From NCBI GenBank assembly GCA_001724245.1, contig MEDX01000074.1, positions 1 through 44,110 of the forward strand: a DNA stretch of 44,110 nucleotides, read 5' to 3'. The notes under the pieces were generated by a model. The model saw only the letters and a list, made by a program, of their open reading frames with translations, did not search any database and was not told the origin of the DNA. Positions 1 through 8,708 of the stretch are shown here, in pieces. This stretch comes from Fonticula-like sp. SCN 57-25 (lineage: Eukaryota; Nucleariida; Rotosphaerida). Made by a program: the position numbers and the translations under genes. How positions within the stretch are numbered: position 1 is the first letter of the stretch; every line of letters starts with the position of its first letter.

Positions 1-55
1 CGGGGTTCATCATCAGCAGACCAAGGGCATTAAACATGTTCTGATTGAGCGCCAT
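1..55 (-). CDS. N-terminus of an unidentified protein (partial, runs off the left edge)
   Basis: A minus-strand ATG at 55 opens 18 codons reading MALNQNMFNALGLLMMNP before the window ends. It diverges from ERF2, whose start lies 265 bp away, so the gap between them is probably a shared promoter. The residue pattern (Met-Ala, then an amphipathic or hydrophobic stretch) fits a real N-terminus better than chance, but it is too short to assign a family. I do not recognise it. Confidence 0.45.
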   Translation of the reverse strand, partial: MALNQNMFNALGLLMMNP

Positions 56-320
56 GGCGCAAGAAAATACGCTCAAGTAGCGCAAACACTACAGAAAAAG
101 CAGGAAAACAGGTAGAAAACGACGCTGGGCCTACTTGCTCTCCGGTGAACCGACTCGGGTAAACAGATGCCCAGACGGGTGACGTTCAAAATGATGACTC
201 ATCAAACTCATGGCGGGAAAAACAGGATAATACAGGATAATACGCGATATGGAGCCAGGGGAGCGATGATCAGGCGAGTTAAGCAGCAGACGCTTCTGGA
301 GCTAACAGAGCTCACGTATC

Positions 321-1443
321 ATGAGTGTGGATGGGCACATTAAGCCAAGAGGGAGTGTGCGAGAGGGTAGTCTACGGCGGTGGTGCGGCGGCCGTTTTGT
401 CGTCGGGCCGGCGTGGCTGCCCTTTGCCTCCGTGATCATCGTGATCACAGCCATAACGGCGCTCTTTTTCGTATTTGAGTGAGTTTTCATGTATTTTTGT
501 GCCATTGCTAACATTGTAGAAAGGGTAGGATTTGTTTGGAACGAGCTTTCGCCCGCCTGCGCCGTTCTTGTTGGTTTGCTCTCTTTTACCGCGCTGGCGT
601 CTCTATTCGCTGCGGCCTTTACAGAGCCCGGCGTGTTGCCACATAGGCGCCCTCTTGGTGTTGCCCCTTTGCAGACGGCGGAGCTTGCGCTCAAGGCGGT
701 GATGTACCGGGAGGTCTCGGTAAGCGCAGCGAGCGTGATAGTAAAGTACTGCTATTCATGCAGGATGTGGAGGCCGCCGCGGTGCTCGCATTGCAAGACA
801 TGCAACTGCTGCATAGGTGCGCACGACACAGCTTTTATCATGTAGCTCACATTACCGCATAGACCGCTTTGACCATCGTACGCAGTCCCCCACCACCTGC
901 TAAAAAACTGACCAGCCTAGACTGCGAAATCATCAACAACTGCATTGGGCGGCGCAATTACCGCTTTTTTGTTTGGTTTCTGGGCTCATGTTCGCTCGGC
1001 CTTCTCGTGATCGTATGCCCCCTTCCGTCCTCATCGGCCTGCTAACCGTCTTTGCGTAGCTCGCCTTTAGCATCGTGCAGCTTGTGCTGGCGTCGCAGCG
1101 CCCCCACGGCGAGCACAGCAACCCCTTCCGCCGAGCGCTGGCCGCCGAGCCCGTGAGCTTTGCGCTGATTCTCGCGTGTTCGATATTCTCGATGGCCGTG
1201 GTACCTCTTTGGATTTATCACGTGTGGCTCGCGGCGCGGAACCGCACTACGCACGAGGACCTCAGCGATACGCCGCCAATGAAGGACGGCGCCGAGATGA
1301 ACCCTTATTCGAATGGCCCCTTGCGCAACGTCGCGCAGCTATGTTGCGGCCCATTGCCCCCCAGGTGCGCCGCGCGCAATGTTGTTTGTTTGTCCCCGCG
1401 CCCCATTACTCACCGGGTGGTCTCTCGGCCCCTTTTTGTTTAG
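321..1443 (+). CDS. ERF2: DHHC-type protein S-palmitoyltransferase, Erf2 family
   Basis: Erf2 enzymes attach palmitate to Ras and other proteins at the ER/Golgi membrane. Exons I place: 321-478, 524-816, 863-877, 921-1012 and 1060-1443, giving 313 aa. Visible parts in order: a CGGR motif before transmembrane segment 1, segment 2 followed by a T-E-P-G motif, a Cys-rich domain starting KYCYSC near residue 127, the DHHC motif at about 154-157, then NNCIGRRNYRFF, two more membrane segments and a TTHE (TTxE-like) motif. The third exon is only 15 nt and encodes DRFDH, so the catalytic motif exists only after splicing. The first intron must use an AAAG acceptor (523) four bases past a TAG to keep frame. 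After DHHC the sequence is CEII rather than the usual CPWV, which is unusual. The last exon may hide one more intron near its end. Confidence 0.85.
863..877 (+). other. ERF2: 15-nt microexon within ERF2
   Basis: The stretch is flanked by a 46-bp intron (817-862, GTGCGC...ATAG) and a 43-bp intron (878-920, GTACGC...CTAG). It supplies two bases of one codon, four full codons and one base of the next. Joined to its neighbours it restores CIDRFDHHC, the expected family sequence. Without it the DHHC motif is lost. The identification rests on reading frame and family motif, with no transcript evidence. Confidence 0.8.
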
Positions 1444-2443
1444 CTATATTTACCTCCGGGACGCGCTCGTCGCCCCCCTGCCTCTCGGCCATCGCTCGCC
1501 CCCTTAGCTCAACGGCGCCCCTGGGAAAACGTTGCGCTTTCCTGGTTGTTGTACGTCCGCATTCGATCATCGAACAATTGGAAGGCGCGCGGGCCGCCTC
1601 GAGTTGCGGCGCTCTAGACCGCTGCCTAATTCCACCTCAACCCTCTATATTTCCTTTTATGGTTAATTGAACGGTCCTCCTTATCTAGCCGTCCAATCAG
1701 GATTTGCAGGGGGGACGGTCGGTTGATCGATCGGAGGGCCCAGACCTCGGCTCATTCGCCTTGGCATTCCAATCGCAACCTGTCCCGGATAGGAAGCTGT
1801 TCCCCGCAGTAATCGATTGCGCTCGCCATAATGGCCCATGTTAAAGCGTGGCAAACAAGGGGGAACGGCGCATGTTAAAGGCAAAAAGCGAGAAAAAGAC
1901 GCCGAAAAGAGAGAAGGGCTCCTCCTAAAAGAGGCACTTCGGATCAGAGTCGAGGGGACGGCATCGGCTTTCGGTTGAAAACGCGGCCAGGCTACCCTAC
2001 AAATCTCCCGCGCACTACGAGGAGAAAAGAGGCCGGCTGCTTAGCCCTACCGCGTGGCAGAGAAGGAGCGCAACGCTTCAGATCGCTTCGTGACGACCCC
2101 GTTTTTTAAGGAGTCGACGGGGTTGTTGGTCGGAGGATTTGCTGGACGTGTGTACCAGGCAGGTCACTCCAAAGAGGGGCTCAAAGAGTCTCCCCGTAGG
2201 CAGTACAAAGTCTCCAGGGCGCGTTTGTGGAGCCGAGAACCCGAACGAAGACAGGATTTTTCCTTCTCTTCTTCAACGGGGATCGGTCGGCGCTCTTTCC
2301 GTTTCTTTTTGCACACTTTCGTGCAGCCCTTTTTTACCCGTCAGGCCAACGCTTTGTCGCGTCCCTCCCGGCTGTGTTAGTCGGCTGTGTTAGTCGCGTT
2401 TAACTTTTGAGAAAAGGAGATATTTTTGGTTGAGGCACTTTCT
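1444..2443. promoter_or_regulatory. Long leader/promoter region upstream of the Msn2/4-like gene
   Basis: No convincing coding exon is seen in this 1-kb gap; the short ORFs here have poor frame quality. It contains a CCAATCAG box at 1693-1700 and AGGGG stress-response-like pentamers near 1858, 1953 and 2175. A pyrimidine-rich stretch runs through about 2260-2350, of the sort common before fungal transcription starts. A small inverted repeat (CGACCCCGT / ACGGGGTTG) lies at about 2093-2131. AGGGG sites ahead of an Msn-like gene would allow autoregulation, but that is inference. Confidence 0.4.
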
Positions 2444-3601
2444 ATGGACGCGAACGTCGAAACAGCTGCGCTCCAAACATCTGCTAGCCGCTTTGGTGCG
2501 CCCTCTTTGCTCGCCCTCCCTTGCCCATTTCTCTTCTTGTGTGCTAATACGCTGGTCCCAGGCGTGCTTGAGCCGTCAACGTCCTCGTACATTGGCCGCC
2601 CGCAGCCTGTGCCGGCGCATCCCGGGTATGTCCCGTACGTCTTTGCCGACTCGAATGCCTATGGCGGCGATGTCTTTGGCAAGGGCCAGGTGATGCCGTC
2701 CATTTCGGCCGCGGGATCGACGCAGACTGGCGCGCTCAGCATGCCGTCGGTCTTTATCCCCGGTCTCGGGGTGACTGCAGGGCAGGTGGGTGCTGGCGGC
2801 GATATCCAGTACTGGATCTCGCCTGTGCAGGGCGCGGGTGCCTCCTTTGCGCCCATGCAGGTCGGCCCGGCCGGCGTCATGCCGTCGTTCATGCCTTCCT
2901 ACGGGCACATGTCGCACATGGGCCTCCCGCCGCCGCCCTCGATGTACTCGCTCGTCCACCACGCGGACGCCCCCAGCGTCGCTGGCGGGTCAACCCCTTC
3001 GGGCTCCGCCGCGGTCACCGGCGCTGGGCCGATGCAGCTGCTCGCCTTTCCTCCTCTGCTGCCGCCGATGTCGCCTGCGCCCGCGAGGGACGCCGTCGCA
3101 AATGGTGTGTCGTCGGCCGGCCCGCAGCCTTTGACGATAAAGGCTCGCTCGCCGTCGAATGGGACGAGCGCCGAAGGCGAAGGCGCCGGGTCGTTCGAGC
3201 GCGGGCCGTCGCTCCTCGACAGCCTCGCGGCTGCCGCGGCCATGTCGCTGAGGAATAGCGACGAGGAAGGCGACAGCGACGACGGGTCGTCGGAGGGGCC
3301 GGTGGCAGAGGGAGGCAAGGATGGCAACAGTGTGGCCATGCGCCGCGGGAGAATTGCGAATGGGCCGCCGCGCAAGCTGCACCTCTGCTCAATCGATGGG
3401 TGCAAGAAGGTGTTCAAGCGGCTCGAGCACCTCAAGCGGCACAACAGGATCCATACCGGGGAGAAGCCGTTCTTCTGCCAGGTGATGGGGTGCAAAAAGA
3501 GGTTCAGCCGCGCGGATAACTTGTCGCAGCATATGCGGACACATACAATCAAGGTTGCGACCGACGCTCCCGAAGTGCAGGTGTTTGCTCGGAAAGACTA
3601 G
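2444..3601 (+). CDS. C2H2 zinc-finger transcription factor, Msn2/Msn4-like
   Basis: I choose ATG 2444 as start. A likely 66-bp intron at 2496-2561 (GTGCGC, GTGCTAATAC branch site, CAG) gives 363 aa. Most of the protein is low-complexity Pro/Ala/Gly/Ser sequence with an acidic Ser/Asp/Glu segment before the DNA-binding domain. Two adjacent C2H2 fingers lie near residues 290-346; the first contains [14 protein letters not shown] and the second [14 protein letters not shown], joined by a TGEKPF linker. Finger helices of the type RLEHLKRH / RADNLSQH resemble Msn2/4, Usv1 and related fungal factors that bind AGGGG. A stress or nutrient regulatory role is therefore likely, though the exact orthologue is unknown. 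The intron length is a multiple of three and it has no stop, so retention would keep frame. Confidence 0.85.
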   Translation: MDANVETAALQTSASRFGAPSLLALPCPFLFLCANTLVPGVLEPSTSSYIGRPQPVPAHPGYVPYVFADSNAYGGDVFGKGQVMPSISAAGSTQTGALSMPSVFIPGLGVTAGQVGAGGDIQYWISPVQGAGASFAPMQVGPAGVMPSFMPSYGHMSHMGLPPPPSMYSLVHHADAPSVAGGSTPSGSAAVTGAGPMQLLAFPPLLPPMSPAPARDAVANGVSSAGPQPLTIKARSPSNGTSAEGEGAGSFERGPSLLDSLAAAAAMSLRNSDEEGDSDDGSSEGPVAEGGKDGNSVAMRRGRIANGPPRKLHLCSIDGCKKVFKRLEHLKRHNRIHTGEKPFFCQVMGCKKRFSRADNLSQHMRTHTIKVATDAPEVQVFARKD

Positions 3602-4133
3602 AAGGACGAGGCCTATTGAATAGCGTTTGTTTATATATTGTGTAATTGCTGTACATAGAATGATTCTTGCTTTTGTGTTTGTATTCGATCGTTGGAGGTG
3701 TTTTTGGTGGCTGGTTAATAGGTGGTTTATTTAAGAGCCGCTCGGCTTTCCCCCCTGCTTGATGACCGTCACACGGCCGCCCCTTTCCGGGCACGACGTG
3801 TAGGTGTTGTCTGCGAGGTTCCGTCACTCTTGCTTGTGACCGACCTGCTTTGTGCGCGATTGCCCTGCTTGCCTCCCTTGGCGAGCTCGGCCGTGCCCCA
3901 TATTTTTTCTTGTTTCGCATTTTCTCTCCTCGGAATGCGCTTTCCGCTAGATTTTCCTCCTCCATCCCTATATATTATTATATGCCACATGGATATATAA
4001 ACTCGATATCTTTTCTGAATTTCCGCGACTTGAAAGCATCACTGAGGCGATATCGTCACAATCAACCCGATCTTATTCGTACAGCACACACTAAATACAA
4101 CAACCAGCAGATAGCGTCACCTAGCAGATAACA
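3602..4133. other. Convergent intergenic region (3' ends of the zinc-finger gene and MRM1)
   Basis: No coding exon is supported. The left part has AT-rich tails typical of fungal 3' ends, with TATATATTG near 3632. A second AT-rich patch around 3965-4005 (CTATATATTATTATAT and GATATATAAAC) looks promoter-like although no annotated gene starts there. The right end carries a 17-bp imperfect tandem repeat at about 4106-4139 that runs into the MRM1 stop codon. An unannotated non-coding transcript is possible but cannot be shown from sequence alone. Confidence 0.35.
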
Positions 4134-4139
4134 TCACCT
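4106..4139. repeat. 17-bp imperfect tandem duplication
   Basis: AGCAGATAGCGTCACCT is followed immediately by AGCAGATAACATCACCT, 15 of 17 positions matching. The second copy overlaps the MRM1 stop codon at 4134-4136, so a small duplication probably created or reshaped the 3' end of that gene. Confidence 0.7.
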
Positions 4140-5133
4140 TGCGGTCGCCGATATTAGCGCGTTGATGAGGATTCCCGCCGCGACGGACACGTTGAGCGAA
4201 TCGACCGCCTCTGGCCCATCGACCTTTGCGCCGCTGATCTTGACCTGCATGTCGCACAGCCTCCTCACGGCAGGTCGGAGACCCCTCCCTTCGCTCCCTA
4301 GCACTAGAATGGTGGGCTTGGTTGCGATTTCGCTCGCTGTCGTCGCACTGAGCTCCTTCGCCGAGGCTCCCAATGTCGCGCCGAGGGTCTGCCACCCCGA
4401 CGCGCGACTGTCCTCGAGCGTCGTCATGAGCACCTTGCTCGAGAAGATCTCCATAAACTCGAGTGCACCGGCGCTCGCGCGGCTCACGGCGGGCGACAGC
4501 GGCGCACTGTTGCGCTCGCACAGCATGACGCCATCAACGCCAAAGTAGTGCGCCGAGCGGAGGATGGCGCCCAGGTTGTGAGGATCGACAACCTGGTCGA
4601 GCGCGAGCCACAGCGGCACCCGCCGGGTCGCCCGGATAGGAAGCACGCGCGATGCGAGAGGCGGGCCCCGAAGGTAAATGTCGTATTCATGAAGCCGCTC
4701 GTCAGCCTGAAGCGCGCCCAGGTGGGAAATTGGCGTCGCAGGGAGCGCGCTGCACTCGAGGGCGACGCCCTGCTCATCAAGGTTAGTGCTCGCGTACAAG
4801 TGGAAAGGGAGCGCGCACGCCGTGAGTCCCATTAAGTGTCAGGCGATTCAGGTGGTGACGGTCAGTGTACCTAACAGGCACGCTCGCCTCCTTGGCGAGG
4901 CGCACAACGGCTGCTCTGAAAGCATGGGTTCAGCTATCACCAACCCACGTGCCGACGCAAGCATACCTCGCCTCGTCATTGGAAGGTGTTGCGCCATGCG
5001 ATCCGCTCGACTTTTCGCTATCAAGGACCCAGACAACCTTGAACTCTCGCCGCGCGGCAAAGAGAGCCGCGCGCACCGACGCCAGGCCAAACAGTACGTG
5101 GCGATCAAGCGCGGACACCGCTGCTGCCGCCAT
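4134..5133 (-). CDS. MRM1: Mitochondrial SpoU-family rRNA 2'-O-ribose methyltransferase
   Basis: Mrm1 transfers methyl from AdoMet to a guanosine ribose in the mitochondrial large-subunit rRNA. Exons on the minus strand: 5133-4949, 4915-4819 and 4769-4134, giving 305 aa; the introns are 33 bp and 49 bp. The N-terminal domain starts MAAAAVSALDRHVLFGLASV, matching the family's LFG...V.AAL substrate-binding domain, and leads through LNGTHGGVALE (compare G-H-Q-G-V). The three SpoU knot motifs are all present: DPHNLGAILRSAHYFG near residue 156, LVLGSEGRGL, and VDSLNVSVAAGIL. The start shares a 77-bp divergent promoter with DCTN5. The mitochondrial role is inferred from family resemblance; the N-terminus is Ala-rich rather than a classic presequence. 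Confidence 0.85.
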
Positions 5134-5210
5134 GGTGGAGCGGTTTGCAATGCAGTTTGCACTTTGTTTTGCAGTCCAGTTTGCACATCAGTTGAGTGGT
5201 CGGCAGGGCA

Positions 5211-5955
5211 ATGTCGATGCAGCAGCTGGCATCGGAGCCGTGGGGCTGGGAGGACTCGCCCGTGACGACATACGACAAAGCGGAATACATTGATACATAC
5301 ACGGGCAATAAGGTGAGCCGCAAGGCGATGGTGTCCGGGAGCGACAAGGTGATTGCAGAGGGCAAGGTACAGATGGTTTTCCTTGTGCGAGGTCACGCAG
5401 GGCTGACCAGCGAGCTTGAATAGGTGATTTTTATGCACAATACGATGGTACGGGGCGACCTGCGCTCAAGTGAAACACAAAAGCACGCCGTCAAGTTTGG
5501 GCGGTATTGTATTTGTGAGCCTGGGTCGGTCGTTCGGCCAGGGTGGGTCGCCAAGGGGTGCGCTCGCATCGCAGATCGACGTGACCCGTTCGCTAACACA
5601 TCCGCAAAGCTACGTACCCGTGCAAATAGGCAACCATGTCATTATAGGGGAAGGGACGGTGTGCGAGGCCACGAGCATCGGCAGCCGTGTTGTTATTGGG
5701 AAAAACTGTGTCATCGTACGCATGCCGTGTCGTTGTTGCTATGCTAACGCCCATCCGCAGGGTGCCGGCGCCATGATCATGGACGGCGTCCGCATCGCCG
5801 ACAACTCTGTAATCCCGCCGGCGATGGTTGTACCACCACTATCTCTCGTCGCTGGCAATCCCGCTTCGCGCATCGCCGAGCTGCCAGAGTCATCTATCGA
5901 CCTGATCACGCGGTTCGTCGAGGGTCGCTACCTCAAGTTTGTCGCTCGCAGTTAA
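5211..5955 (+). CDS. DCTN5: Dynactin p25 subunit (dynactin subunit 5), left-handed beta-helix protein
   Basis: p25 caps the pointed end of the dynactin filament and helps dynein bind endosomes and other cargo. Exons: 5211-5366, 5424-5557, 5610-5715 and 5761-5955, giving 196 aa. The family landmarks appear in order: YDKAEYIDT..GNKVSR, a VRGDL turn, VRPG, VQIGNHVIIGEG, IGSRVVIGKNCVI, and DNSVIPPAMVVPPLS with an LPE..ID tail near the C-terminus. The hexapeptide-repeat pattern predicts the left-handed beta-helix. Introns are 57, 52 and 45 bp; the second appears to end in an AAAG acceptor. It faces MRM1 across 77 bp and converges on the RCC1-repeat gene with a 77-bp gap. Confidence 0.88.
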
Positions 5956-6032
5956 TAAAGCAGCGCGGCGTGCTGTACAAATTCTATTACATTGTTCGAA
6001 TATCCAAAAATGATGTACACATCTATGTTTTG

Positions 6033-7187
6033 CTATGCTTGCGCGGCGGCAGAGGTAGTCGATATAATGGTGAATGTTCTCCCGAGCGCGACCTGTGCGA
6101 TCTCCTCTGCAGCCCCGGCGACGAAAATTTCCTTCGGCTCAGCCGTTGAATCGATGTCAGCCGAAAGCCCGAGCTTGCCGTCGGCGTTTGACCCAATCCC
6201 AAACACGCCGCTGCCGTCGCGCGCGACCATGACCGCGTGCTGCCCGCTGGCGGCAATGCGCGCAATGGGCGGGAGCCCGCCTATCCTCGTAGGCGTCGCC
6301 AGAGGCGCCGCGGACCCGACCGCCGCGCCGGCGCCCCACCGCCAAACGGCGCCGTCCTCGTCCAGAACGAGGCCAAACGCGTACCCCGCGGCAATACCGA
6401 CGGGCCGCGCCATCGCCGCCGGAGCGCTCATCTGCGCCACCGCCGGCGCGCGGTCCGCCACCGCAAAGCACTGCGCATACTCGGAGTTGCCCCACGCAAG
6501 CACGTCACCCCGCGCAGTCAACGCGAGCGTAAAGTCACCCGACGTGGCCACGTGAGTAGCGCCTGCAACGCCCGCGACGGCGCGCGGCTGCCGCTCGACG
6601 CGCTGCCGCTCTCCGGGCGCGCGCTTGGAGCCGCCGGCGGAGAGGCCAAGCTGGCCGTCCGCATTCCAGCCCCACGTGTACACCGCCCCCGACGACCCGA
6701 GCGCCACCGTGTGGTCCAGCCCGCACGCCACCTGCGCAATCTCCCTATCGGCGCCGCCGAGCACGAGCCGCCCGCCGGCGTCGTTCTTGGCGGTCCCTTC
6801 GCGGACAGCAACATCATCGGCGCACTGGCCGTGCGGCGAGCTGCCCCACAAAAGGATCTCGTCGGGCTTGCCGACGTCGCGCACGTGCAGCGCAGAGTGT
6901 ACGCGGCCGGCCGAGAAACCAACTAGACGACGAGTGGGTGAAGGATCATTCACCATCCCGAGCACGCGAAGGCCCGTGATCCATTCGGCATTGAACGAAG
7001 GCTGCGACCGAACATTGCCATACCCAATGCCGTACACGACGGCATGGTTGTCGCACATTAGCGCGTGATGAACGCCGCCCGCAAACAAAAACGGGCGGTC
7101 GCCGGGAAGCCGCCCCGGGAGCAGCTTGGATAGCCGCGCGCCAGCAAGCATGCCAAAGGACACGACACGCGTGCTGCTCCCCGACAT
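6033..7187 (-). CDS. RCC1-repeat (beta-propeller) protein
   Basis: A single-exon ORF of 384 aa. RCC1-like blades can be read as repeated patterns of the type VYTWGWNADGQLGL, DVLAWGNSEYAQCF, AVWRWGAGAAVG and VFGIGSNADGKLGL, each preceded by a small-residue segment (IAQVACGLDHTVAL, HVATSGDFTLAL, IAAGYAFGLVL, IAASGQHAVMV). At least six blades are recognisable. The length and weak N-terminal blades resemble small fungal RCC1-repeat proteins such as Ats1 or the mitochondrial RCC1L type rather than the chromatin Ran exchange factor. I see no clear organelle signal, so location and partner are undecided. It is divergent from LTP1, 66 bp away. Confidence 0.75.
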   Translation of the reverse strand: MSGSSTRVVSFGMLAGARLSKLLPGRLPGDRPFLFAGGVHHALMCDNHAVVYGIGYGNVRSQPSFNAEWITGLRVLGMVNDPSPTRRLVGFSAGRVHSALHVRDVGKPDEILLWGSSPHGQCADDVAVREGTAKNDAGGRLVLGGADREIAQVACGLDHTVALGSSGAVYTWGWNADGQLGLSAGGSKRAPGERQRVERQPRAVAGVAGATHVATSGDFTLALTARGDVLAWGNSEYAQCFAVADRAPAVAQMSAPAAMARPVGIAAGYAFGLVLDEDGAVWRWGAGAAVGSAAPLATPTRIGGLPPIARIAASGQHAVMVARDGSGVFGIGSNADGKLGLSADIDSTAEPKEIFVAGAAEEIAQVALGRTFTIISTTSAAAQA

Positions 7188-7253
7188 GGCAGGCCTCTAC
7201 ACCTCTGACACTGCCCCTCAAGCGATTCAGAATTTACTGCCCCTCAAGTTGCA

Positions 7254-7953
7254 ATGACTGGCTCGTCGGGACGGGACGCCAAGGTGGGCGTCATGTTTGT
7301 GTGCCTCGGTGCGTGTTGTGTCGTCGCGGGAATCAGTGCGTACTGACACTTCATGAAAGGCAACATTTGCCGTAGCCCCATGGCAGAGGCCGTTTTTGCC
7401 CACATTGTCAAGGAGCAAGGGCTGGCGGACCGGTTCGTGGTCGATAGGTCCGACCTCGCGCCACTTTTGTAGCGCGCCACTCACCCTTGCTCAGCTGCGG
7501 CACGGCAAACTACCACGTCGGCGATTCCCCGGACCACCGGACCCTGCAGACATGTCGCAAGCACGGTGTTCCCAGCAATCACCGCGGCCAGCAGCTGCAC
7601 AAGAACCACTTTACAACGTTTGACTACATTCTGGGCATGGACCGCAGCAACATGCAAAACATCAAGAATGTCACGCCCGCCGGAATTACCGCGCACGGTA
7701 CGCCGCAGTACTGCTTTGTACATTCCTGGGTACTTATTGCCCGCTCAGTGGCGCTTTTTGGCGATTTTGATACCGACGGGGCATGCATCATTGAGGATCC
7801 GTACTACGACGGTCCGGAGGCATTCGAAGTCGGTGCGCTCATTAACCAGCCGACTTTTGTTCTATCGGCTAATGTTCATACACAGTGTACCAGCAATGCG
7901 TTCGTGCGAGCCAAGGCTTTCTGGCGCACCTTAGGCAGAAGAATATCATTTGA
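7254..7953 (+). CDS. LTP1: Low-molecular-weight protein tyrosine phosphatase
   Basis: It hydrolyses phosphotyrosine and small aryl phosphates. Five exons: 7254-7308, 7360-7447, 7495-7697, 7749-7832 and 7886-7953, giving 165 aa, close to the usual 155-165. The phosphate loop CLGNICRSP runs from Cys17 to Arg23 and is itself split by the first intron. The general-acid motif EDPYY places Asp at about 132. Other family blocks are VVDSCGTANYHVGD..D.R and FDYILGMD. The last exon restores the VYQQCVR..Q.FL C-terminal helix. The intron at 7448 starts GTCCGA, an unusual donor, and the first intron ends AAAG. All catalytic residues are intact. Confidence 0.9.
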
Positions 7954-8049
7954 GATTCACGGGTCATTAAAGAGTGCCTCAACATTAGTGTATACTCTAA
8001 AAATGTGAATGCATAATGCTACAATATCATCCCGAATAGCCCACCAGAA

Positions 8050-8510
8050 TCACTGCGCAGAAAGTCCAAGCTCCTGCAGATGCTGCCTTAAGAACGGCTG
8101 CCAAGCTCGCAGGATGTCGTCCGACTTGATCGGAAGGTTGCAGCTGACGAGACACTGCCGCCCCGTCGCTTTCACTGATCCAGAGCATGAGCAACGCGAC
8201 ACGCAAATCAAAATCGTACCAAGTAGCCGCGAAAGCGATGCGCTGGCGTCGTCAGAGTGCGTAGAGAGCATCGTTAGCGTCGCCGGTTCGATCGCCTTAA
8301 ACCGCGGCATCAGTACGCAAACCCGCCTAGATGATGATCACGTACCGCGCGAACATTCATGGAGACCGCGAGATGCGAAAAGGTCGGGTCGCTGGAAAGC
8401 CATACCAATAGGCTGTCTGAGAGAACAATAAAGGACGAGTAGATATTTGTCTGAAGCACTGAATCTGTAAAGGTGCGCACGACGGGCCCATCATCATTGG
8501 CCCCCGACAT
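8050..8510 (-). CDS. PSMG4: Proteasome assembly chaperone 4-like protein
   Basis: PAC4 (Poc4/Pba4 in yeast) pairs with PAC3 to help assemble the proteasome alpha ring. Exons on the minus strand: 8510-8346, 8295-8220 and 8168-8050, giving 119 aa. The N-terminal block reads VVRTFTDSVLQTNIYSSFIV followed by LSDSLLVWL, matching the family pattern of a beta strand then L-S-D-S-L-x-x-W. The C-terminal block reads TGRQCLVSCNLP, the most conserved strand in this family. Both introns (50 and 51 bp) end AAG and the splice phases agree. The identification rests on these two blocks. The fungal family is poorly conserved, so the exact paralogue (3 or 4) is slightly uncertain. Confidence 0.72.
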
Positions 8511-8708
8511 TGTCACAAGAAAACGTCTCTAATAAAGACGAGATTTGAAGTTGATCGTCATCAATAACGAGGCCATATTATTGCATTCGCTGTGTCATAG
8601 AGGAATGGTTTATTAACTCCCCCTTCCCCCCTTCTCTACAATTCGTACAAAAACACACAAAGCAAGCAGAAATATTATTCCACATCGGACAGAACCTGGA
8701 AAGTCTCC

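Noticed and set aside
479-530. Apparent frameshift between ERF2 exons 1 and 2
   Set aside because: It only arises if the TAG at 517-519 is the acceptor. Using the AAAG acceptor at 523 keeps frame and joins FFVFE to VGFVWNELSPA, and AAG acceptors recur elsewhere.
2054-2393. Plus-strand ORFs of 84-108 codons upstream of the Msn-like gene
   Set aside because: Composition is Arg/Ser-rich without coding bias, they overlap each other in two frames, and they lie in pyrimidine-rich promoter-like sequence.
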